Of a stretch of 11,341 nt of DNA, positions 6,322 through 11,341 are shown in pieces (within the stretch, counting starts at the first letter, position 1; each line of letters starts with the position of its first letter). The stretch is from Candidatus Scybalomonas excrementavium (GTDB lineage: Bacteria; Bacillota; Clostridia; Lachnospirales; Lachnospiraceae). The translations under genes and the position numbers were made by a program. The stretch covers positions 1 through 11,341 of the forward strand of contig JADIML010000291.1 in the NCBI GenBank assembly GCA_017694765.1. The letters run 5' to 3'. The notes under the pieces are model-generated. The model worked only from the letters and a program-made list of their open reading frames with translations, ran no database searches and was not told where the DNA came from.

Positions 6322-6759
6322 ATGAAAAAGCTATTAGACTTACTAATCAAAGGTGTAGGAACAGCATTAACTTGTTTTACAATATTTGGAATGATATGGG
6401 ATGTGATAAATGGAGGGAACTATGTTTTCAGTGATTGGATGTATACAAAAATGGTTATAGGTGCCATTATTATTGGCATAGGATTTTCTATTCCTGGTCT
6501 TGTTTATTATAGTCCCAATCTACCTTACTCCATAAAGATTATAATTCATATGGGAATTGGATGCGCAATATTTTTAATTACATCATTCATTGTGGGATGG
6601 ATTCCAATAGAATTGGGAATGATGAAATGTGTATTTATTATTGTAATAGAGTTGGCTGTTGCTTTTATTTTATGGTTGTGTTTTACATTATATTATAAAA
6701 GAATGGCTGAAAAGATGGATAAAAAAATTAAAACTATGAACCAAGATGATTTCGATTAA
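6322..6759 (+). CDS. DUF3021 four-helix membrane protein, LytTR partner
   Basis: This 145-residue integral membrane protein has four predicted helices at about residues 5-29, 40-63, 71-94 and 101-125, and a positively charged cytoplasmic tail (YYKRMAEKMDKKIKTM). Length, helix number and position directly behind a LytTR gene fit the DUF3021 family. Known family members are encoded next to LytTR regulators and act as membrane-bound anti-activators; that role is assumed here, not shown. AGGAGG lies seven bases before the ATG and only 13 bases separate it from the LytTR stop, so the two genes are cotranscribed. The operon ends at the hairpin at 6884-6914. Confidence 0.85.
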   Translation: MKKLLDLLIKGVGTALTCFTIFGMIWDVINGGNYVFSDWMYTKMVIGAIIIGIGFSIPGLVYYSPNLPYSIKIIIHMGIGCAIFLITSFIVGWIPIELGMMKCVFIIVIELAVAFILWLCFTLYYKRMAEKMDKKIKTMNQDDFD

Positions 6760-6883
6760 CTACTATTACCTACTGTTTTCTTTAGACTAAAATGGATTAC
6801 AATAGAAGGAATATATCTATAAATAGGAAAACAACAAATGAACATGTATGAAAATATATAAAAATTCCCTATGTCAATAATTG

Positions 6884-6914
6884 GAGAGGATTGTTTTTTA
6901 ATCCTCTCTTTTTC
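6884..6914 (+). terminator. Rho-independent terminator of the LytTR operon
   Basis: GAGAGGATT (6884-6892) pairs perfectly with AATCCTCTC (6900-6908) around a 7-base loop and is followed at once by TTTTT on the plus strand. It ends the stub/LytTR/DUF3021 transcript 125 bases after the last stop. Confidence 0.9.
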
Positions 6915-7159
6915 TATAAGTCAATTACTTTTGACAAACAAATGTTTAAATTCATATTTCAACTTGATATAGAAATATTACCTACGATGAGGTTTTCAAT
7001 GGATAGAAAGCAAAATAAAACATACGTAGCCATATTATTTTTGATTGACTTCTTCCTTCTTTAGAATAGAGTGAAAAGATTCAATTCTTCTTCCAACAAT
7101 ATTCTATCAATCGCTTCTATGCCTCTGTTTTTTATAGTATTACTTATCTAATCCTATTT
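6915..7159. other. AT-rich gap between convergent operons
   Basis: No gene is supported between the plus-strand terminator and the stop of the M56 gene. A 40-codon plus-strand frame (6942-7064) lacks a ribosome binding site. No clear terminator for the minus-strand M56 operon is visible here. Confidence 0.5.
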
Positions 7160-9655
7160 TTAATTTTCATTCATCATCAATAACAAATACCCCTTTGGCA
7201 TATTTTCTTTTACGAATTCAATTCCTTTTGTTTCTTTATATTCTTTTAATGCGGCTAAATAAGCATCAAACCATTCTTGTCCTTTTTTATTTTGAAACTT
7301 CATATCCTCTTGAAATTGTTTTAAGAGATCTCTACAAGCTGTTTCCATAATATAAGCCTTTTCTCCTCTTTGCTTTCCCTTTAAAAAATGCCTATAAGCA
7401 TATGTAAGCATTGCATCTCCATAATAAGTCAGATTTCGCTGTTCTGCCTCAATTTCCCAATCAGGTGCTTCTTTCTTTATCTGTATCATATGATCGATAG
7501 ATTTTGTAATCATCTCTTCTGCGTCCAGATAACCACCTTCCATCAACTTTTGATATATACTTTGTTGTTGAACTGTAATATACTTTTGGGTATCCAAGGC
7601 ATCTTTCCATACTTCCTTTGGAAATTTGTTTTTTATATCTTGATTATAATTAGAACCATCTCCTGGTATCCAATACTCTGAAAGAAAATATTGTCCATTT
7701 TCTCCAACTTCAAACGTAATAGCCGTTGGAGTATGGCTACCTACTACTTCTTGTGTATCTTCAATTTTTCCATTTACAAGGTTATATTCCTCATACAACA
7801 CCATAGCATAAATTGTAATTTTTTGAAGTTCTTCCTTCGTTTTATCCTTTGTTTCAGTTGCCAATATTACATGATTTTCACAAGCTAAATCCGTTGCCAT
7901 ACTATCATTTTTATGAGAATCTAAAATAGCTAAATGAATTTCATGTTCTAGTGGTTCTCCAACTGAATGCATAGAGTATAAATTTATCAACTGTTTAAAC
8001 TTTTGAAAATCTTTAGTATAACCTCGCAAATCCCCACTCATTTCTTTATTTGCCCATTCTCGATCAAAGGTAAGTATATTGTTTTCACCGTTTGGTTTTT
8101 GAATAACAAATTGTAATTCTTCTAAATTATCAATAAGAGCTAAGAGCAAAATTGCATTTTTCTTTACTATAAATTCTTCCTTTGATGAAAGTTCTACATT
8201 TTCAATTTCTTTACAATTTATTATTAACTTTCTTTGTTTTCCCTTTGTATCTAATTCCATACTTTTATATTGGTATCCATCTGGAAATGGCAACTGATTC
8301 ACAATATTACCTACACCTGAACCATCTCCTATATATAAAATACGTGACTTCCATAATGCCACTGTATTATATTGTGTACTAAAATCTTTATTAGAGTTGT
8401 AAATGTTTTCAATAGATACATATGTTTTCTTCTTGGTCTTATATATGCCAATATAAGGTTCTTCTACATAATACGTATTATTTTCTTTGTATAAATATAA
8501 AATTTGAGAATTAGCACCAAAAGATTCAATTTTAAAATAATTCTTCTCATAGGGGAAATCATTCACAGATTGCTTTAATGTTTTATTTGTATGACTCAAC
8601 GCATTCCATATCACTTCCATATCAGATTCATCATGAATTTCCACCTTTCCAAGACTCTCTCCTTCATATATTTGTTCTATACAAATCTTAGAAATATCAT
8701 TCTTATTTTTCACAAAAATGGTCTGATGAATTGGATCAACTAACAATCCAATCCCAATGCAAAGGACTATAAGTACTGTAAAGAGAATCCCCCAAAATGT
8801 AGGCTTTCTATAATTTAATACATTTTTTATTCTACTTTTTGTATCGCCTTCTCCAAAGCTAATTGGAGTTCCTCCAACTATTTTTCGTCCGATTGCAAGA
8901 TTTAATAAAGAAATAGAATATTCTTTTTTCTTATCCTTTCCAATTTTTCTAATGACCGCCTCATCACAAGACATTTCCATATCCTTTCCACTTGCAAAAA
9001 ATGCAATCCAAACAAAAGGATTAAACCAATGCACACATAAAACAAGAAAACTTATAAATCTTATTACATGATCCAATCGTTTTATATGCGTTTGCTCATG
9101 TAAAAGAATATACTCTTGTTCTGATTCTTTCAAGTGAAAAGGTAGATAAATACGTGGTGAAAAAATCCCTATCACAAAGGCTGTCTCTATCCTATCTGAT
9201 AAAAAAATATTGTTCTTATAAGCTACTGCCGTTTTCAAACACTGTTTTAATCGAAAAAACGTAATAAAACTATAAAAAAATAATCCTCCAATTCCAATAA
9301 GCCAAAGAACACTACCAATAAACATCCATACTTGTATTGAATGAATACTCACTTCTTCCACAACAGAAGGACGAGTATCATGAACTGCATGATTGATAAT
9401 AGTAACTCCGACATCCATATTTAAAGTATTATCATACATCATATCTTGTGGGATCAGATTTTCTTTGATTGGTAATAAACTATATACGCTCTCAAAAGAA
9501 AAAGGACATATCAACCGAAATAAAACAACAAACCATAAGGCATAGGAAAATATCTTTGGAACTTTTCTTAAGAATACTCTTGCAATTAATACAAAAATAA
9601 TAACAATACTTGCTATGCTACTCATATTCAAGATCTGTAAAAAAATTTTATCCAT
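7160..9655 (-). CDS. BlaR1-like M56 family membrane metallopeptidase/sensor
   Basis: This is an 831-residue membrane protein with an N-terminal M56 peptidase module and a long extracytoplasmic tail. Membrane helices are visible at about residues 3-27, 36-53, 108-136, 196-221 and 288-306. Between helices 3 and 4 lies the zinc-binding HEQTH (186-190); DMEMSCDEAV (225-234) supplies the expected downstream acidic ligand, so the protease looks active. The tail has a DUF5301-like part (about 320-420: GKVEIHDESDMEVIW, YVEEPYIGIY), a DUF4825-like part (about 435-550: YIGDGSGVGNIVNQLPFPDG) and a third domain (about 565-710: ITFEVGENGQYFLSEYWIPG). It has no penicillin-binding transpeptidase domain, so the signal need not be a beta-lactam. 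An upstream ATG at 9682 would overlap the repressor gene by 23 bases. The ATG at 9655 has AGGAGG nine bases before it and is preferred. It is cotranscribed with the BlaI-type gene; by analogy with BlaR1 it would trigger repressor loss on sensing an envelope signal. Confidence 0.88.
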   Translation of the reverse strand: MDKIFLQILNMSSIASIVIIFVLIARVFLRKVPKIFSYALWFVVLFRLICPFSFESVYSLLPIKENLIPQDMMYDNTLNMDVGVTIINHAVHDTRPSVVEEVSIHSIQVWMFIGSVLWLIGIGGLFFYSFITFFRLKQCLKTAVAYKNNIFLSDRIETAFVIGIFSPRIYLPFHLKESEQEYILLHEQTHIKRLDHVIRFISFLVLCVHWFNPFVWIAFFASGKDMEMSCDEAVIRKIGKDKKKEYSISLLNLAIGRKIVGGTPISFGEGDTKSRIKNVLNYRKPTFWGILFTVLIVLCIGIGLLVDPIHQTIFVKNKNDISKICIEQIYEGESLGKVEIHDESDMEVIWNALSHTNKTLKQSVNDFPYEKNYFKIESFGANSQILYLYKENNTYYVEEPYIGIYKTKKKTYVSIENIYNSNKDFSTQYNTVALWKSRILYIGDGSGVGNIVNQLPFPDGYQYKSMELDTKGKQRKLIINCKEIENVELSSKEEFIVKKNAILLLALIDNLEELQFVIQKPNGENNILTFDREWANKEMSGDLRGYTKDFQKFKQLINLYSMHSVGEPLEHEIHLAILDSHKNDSMATDLACENHVILATETKDKTKEELQKITIYAMVLYEEYNLVNGKIEDTQEVVGSHTPTAITFEVGENGQYFLSEYWIPGDGSNYNQDIKNKFPKEVWKDALDTQKYITVQQQSIYQKLMEGGYLDAEEMITKSIDHMIQIKKEAPDWEIEAEQRNLTYYGDAMLTYAYRHFLKGKQRGEKAYIMETACRDLLKQFQEDMKFQNKKGQEWFDAYLAALKEYKETKGIEFVKENMPKGYLLLMMNEN

Positions 9656-9659
9656 CGTT

Positions 9660-10022
9660 TCACTCCTCCTTATACTCATCAATCAACTTTTGTATTTCAT
9701 TTATATCTCTCTTACTTAGCTTCTTATGCCGAGAAAATGCAGCTAAAAATTGAGGTAGAGAACCATGAAAAATCTCACTAATAAATTTTTCCCCTTGTGC
9801 CACTTTAAACTCACTTTTTGACATGAGTGCTATTACCATACCACCGTCATTTTTAAAAATCTCTCGATCACATAAGCGCTTTAACATCGTATAAGTTGTC
9901 GTTCTTTTCCATCCAAACTCCTTTTCACATAACTTTGTTAAAGTCCGAGAAGTAACAGGCTCATTATCCCATATAATCTCTGCAAATCGTTGCTCCATTT
10001 CTCCTAACTTATATTGCTCCAT
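9660..10022 (-). CDS. BlaI/MecI/CopY-type winged-helix repressor
   Basis: This 120-residue cytoplasmic repressor of the penicillinase-repressor family has a winged helix at about residues 1-70 (LGEMEQRFAEIIWDNEPVTS, WKRTTTYTMLKRLCDREIF) and a helical C-terminal dimerisation part (FISEIFHGSLPQFLAAFSRH to the end). WKRTTTYTMLKRL is the recognition-helix region typical of BlaI/MecI. AGGAGG lies eight bases before the ATG. The stop is four bases before the preferred start of the M56 gene, so the pair is coexpressed. Family members bind as dimers to dyad operators and are inactivated by proteolysis induced by the M56 partner. The two 17-bp palindromes directly upstream are the probable operators, implying autoregulation. 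Confidence 0.93.
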   Translation of the reverse strand: MEQYKLGEMEQRFAEIIWDNEPVTSRTLTKLCEKEFGWKRTTTYTMLKRLCDREIFKNDGGMVIALMSKSEFKVAQGEKFISEIFHGSLPQFLAAFSRHKKLSKRDINEIQKLIDEYKEE

Positions 10023-10036
10023 AATAAAAACCTCCT

Positions 10037-10053
10037 GTCTAATAGCGTTAGAC
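10037..10053. promoter_or_regulatory. Predicted operator 1 for the BlaI-type repressor
   Basis: GTCTAA-TAGCG-TTAGAC is a 17-bp palindrome with perfect 6-bp arms. It directly abuts the AGGAGG ribosome binding site of the repressor gene and lies downstream of the predicted -10, where a bound repressor would block early elongation. Confidence 0.75.
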
Positions 10054-10059
10054 TACTTT

Positions 10060-10088
10060 AGTCTAACACTATTAGACAATTTTTTCAA
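10060..10088 (-). promoter_or_regulatory. Predicted promoter of the BlaI/M56 operon
   Basis: On the minus strand TTGAAA (10083-10088) and TAGACT (10060-10065) are spaced by 17 bases. Operator 2 covers the -10 and most of the spacer, so repressor binding would exclude RNA polymerase. Confidence 0.55.
10061..10077. promoter_or_regulatory. Predicted operator 2 for the BlaI-type repressor
   Basis: GTCTAA-CACTA-TTAGAC is a second 17-bp palindrome with the same 6-bp arms as operator 1. The centres are 24 bp apart and 7 bp separate the sites. The whole 41-bp block is nearly self-complementary. The arms differ from the TACA/TGTA half-sites of staphylococcal bla and mec operators. Confidence 0.75.
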
Positions 10089-10222
10089 TACCAAAATAGT
10101 TCTAATTGTATAGCATTTCTTGTCGATAATGATATTTTATTTTTCATAACTCATTTTTTATTTCATAAGAAACTAATACTCACTCAAATTAACAAACCTA
10201 AGTGGGTTCTATAAAAGAACAA

Positions 10223-10271
10223 AACTGCCCCTCAATCGTTAGATTTTTATTCTAACTTTTGAGAGACAGTT
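10223..10271 (-). terminator. Long hairpin terminator downstream of the inositol-phosphatase operon
   Basis: On the minus strand AACTG...CTCAA...GTTAGA pairs with TCTAAC...TTGAG...CAGTT through a long stem with two G-T wobbles and a small internal mismatch, and TTTTGTT follows. On the plus strand the bases after the stem are not T-rich, so it serves the minus-strand operon that ends at 10319 or 10427. Confidence 0.7.
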
Positions 10272-10318
10272 CCATTATCTTAGCAATAATAGGTAGCTTT
10301 TTTAATATACTTTTTCAA

Positions 10319-10408
10319 TTAATAAATTCCGTCAAGAACTTCTAAAAATCTTTTTACTGATATATTTTTTCTATATAATACAGATCCTAACATTTCAATT
10401 TTTTTCAA
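10319..10408 (-). CDS. Possible 29-residue ORF downstream of the inositol phosphatase
   Basis: A TTG start at 10408 would give MKKIEMLGSVLYRKNISVKR plus FLEVLDGIY, a basic soluble peptide with no recognised family. GAGAGGAG lies 12 bases upstream, a slightly long spacing. The frame is continuous with that of the phosphatase gene: after its TGA (10427-10429) no stop occurs until 10319. It could therefore be a short independent ORF, an old C-terminal extension cut off by a nonsense change, or chance. The hairpin terminator follows 48 bases later. Confidence 0.3.
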   Translation of the reverse strand: MKKIEMLGSVLYRKNISVKRFLEVLDGIY

Positions 10409-10426
10409 TAGCTTTTCTCGCTCCTC

Positions 10427-11170
10427 TCATTCCATTACAATTTTCTTAAACGCCTCCATAATGGCTGGATTTGATGCAATCACTTTATTTTCGAGAATCT
10501 CTACTTGTCCCCCAGCTTCTTGTACAAGCAATTTTCCTGCTGCATAATCCCATATCTTTAAATTTTCTTCAAAAAATCCATCTAACCTTCCGCATGCGAC
10601 ATAACAAAGTTCTAATGCTGCGGAGCCAATTCTTCGAATATCTTGGCATCCATCATATACGTTTCTCATTCTTTTAAAATTTGTATCTGCATTTTGCCGA
10701 TACGTCGGCGCCGTTCCCATTCCAATCAGACACTCAGAAAGATTTTCGTTTTGACTTACTTTAATTTTTTCTCCATTTCTATACGCACCTTCTCCTAACT
10801 TTGCTTCAAATAATTCTTTTGAAAATGGATTATATACAATTCCAAATTGAACTTTTCCCTGCTCATAATATGCAAGTGAAATCACACTATGCTGAAAGTC
10901 ATGTATCAGATTTGTCGTTCCATCCACCGGATCTAAAATCCATATATTCTTGTGAAAATCAATTTCTTCATTGTCCTTTTCTTCTCCTAAAAATTGTATG
11001 GAGTCATCAAGTTCCAAAAGTTTTTTAAAAATAAGCTGTTGAACTTGAAAATCGACTGCTGTCACATAGTCAGCTTTTCCTTTTTCTTTTATTTCCTCTA
11101 TTCCGTTACGCTCTAGTACTTGTTCTCCTGCCTTGATTATAATTTCTTTTGCTTCTTGATATAAATCCAT
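10427..11170 (-). CDS. Inositol-1-monophosphatase family protein (SuhB-like)
   Basis: This 247-residue cytoplasmic enzyme of the Mg-dependent, lithium-sensitive phosphatase superfamily hydrolyses inositol monophosphate or a related sugar or nucleotide phosphate. All core motifs are intact: GEE (62-64), WILDPVDGTTNLIHDF (77-92, metal ligands D80 and D83 and the GTT phosphate loop) and IWDYAAGKLLVQEAGG (206-221, D208 metal ligand). Length matches bacterial SuhB. The true substrate cannot be told from sequence; 3'(2'),5'-bisphosphate nucleotidase (CysQ) is the main alternative. The ATG at 11170 follows the upstream gene's stop by 18 bases; the ribosome binding site is weak (GGAAAGAG, then GTGGG), so translation may rely on coupling. 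Confidence 0.9.
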   Translation of the reverse strand: MDLYQEAKEIIIKAGEQVLERNGIEEIKEKGKADYVTAVDFQVQQLIFKKLLELDDSIQFLGEEKDNEEIDFHKNIWILDPVDGTTNLIHDFQHSVISLAYYEQGKVQFGIVYNPFSKELFEAKLGEGAYRNGEKIKVSQNENLSECLIGMGTAPTYRQNADTNFKRMRNVYDGCQDIRRIGSAALELCYVACGRLDGFFEENLKIWDYAAGKLLVQEAGGQVEILENKVIASNPAIMEAFKKIVME

Positions 11171-11188
11171 ACTGTTCCCACTCTTTCC

Positions 11189-11341
11189 TTATTCATTTAC
11201 TAAAATCGAAACATAATTGCCTCCAAGCCCATGAATTTCTTTTAATGCTCTTTTTAATACTCCTGCTGTCTTTACTTGTGTTGCTGTATATTCAGAAACC
11301 GTAATGATATAATTTCTTGCTTTCATCTCTTCATATAACTC
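11189..11341 (-). CDS. C-terminal end of an unidentified protein (runs off the window)
   Basis: The last 50 codons of a minus-strand gene enter from the right edge and stop with TAA at 11189-11191. The sequence includes MKARNYIITVSEYTATQ, KTAGVLKRALKEI and ends in GLGGNYVSILVNE. It is clearly coding (continuous frame, good amino-acid mix), but I do not recognise the family from this tail. It lies 18 bases upstream of the inositol-phosphatase gene on the same strand, so they probably share an operon. Confidence 0.6.
   Translation of the reverse strand, partial: ELYEEMKARNYIITVSEYTATQVKTAGVLKRALKEIHGLGGNYVSILVNE

Noticed and set aside
6942..7064. 40-codon plus-strand ORF and a TTGACA box at 6931-6936
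   Set aside because: There is no ribosome binding site, the -10 is weak, and the peptide resembles nothing I know. It is compatible with chance in AT-rich DNA.
9656..9682. Upstream ATG for the M56 gene adding nine residues
   Set aside because: It would overlap the repressor gene by 23 bases and add MMSIRRSET before the first helix. The ATG at 9655 has AGGAGG at good spacing, so the shorter form is preferred.
1..11341. CRISPR array, tRNA, rRNA or riboswitch
   Set aside because: No regularly spaced repeats, cloverleaf-like segments or conserved rRNA or riboswitch cores were seen on either strand.

Overview
The window looks like chromosomal DNA from a low-GC, Gram-positive anaerobe of the Clostridia, most likely Lachnospiraceae or a relative. 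The evidence is a very AT-rich composition, strong AGGAGG-type ribosome binding sites, sigma-A-like promoters, and family content typical of that group (LytTR/DUF3021, BlaI/M56, an IS3-type OrfA). No marker gene fixes the species.

Region 1 (about 1-4260, essentially all minus strand) is a decaying accessory region. It holds the C-terminal nuclease part of a type III restriction enzyme without its helicase half, an intact NERD-HRDC protein with its own promoter and terminator, an acidic 106-residue orphan, a frameshifted PTS EIIB (ascorbate type) remnant, and a small membrane protein interrupted by one in-frame TGA. A roughly 48-bp sequence that carries a plausible promoter occurs twice, once before the NERD gene and once before the EIIB remnant.

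Region 2 (about 4300-6910, mainly plus strand) starts with a membrane-anchored secreted protein behind a good sigma-A promoter. A wrecked minus-strand IS3-family element follows: OrfA has two stops and two frameshifts, and OrfB is mostly deleted. Next is a compact three-gene operon. Its first gene is a 92-residue stub of an ABC-transporter ATPase with a damaged Walker A motif. The stub overlaps, by ATGA, a LytTR DNA-binding regulator, which is followed by a four-helix DUF3021 membrane protein and a clear terminator. LytTR and DUF3021 normally work as a pair, so the coupled ATPase stub is the oddest part of the window.

Region 3 (about 7160-10090, minus strand) is a BlaI/MecI-type repressor followed by an M56 (BlaR1-like) membrane metallopeptidase with a long C-terminal extracytoplasmic part. 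Two matched 17-bp palindromes lie over the predicted promoter and start region, which suggests autorepression. By analogy with BlaR1/BlaI, the membrane protease would sense an envelope signal and relieve repression.

Region 4 (about 10220-11341, minus strand) is a housekeeping-like operon end: the C-terminus of an unidentified protein, an inositol-monophosphatase-family enzyme, a possible 29-residue ORF and a long hairpin terminator. No rRNA, tRNA, riboswitch or CRISPR array was recognised.
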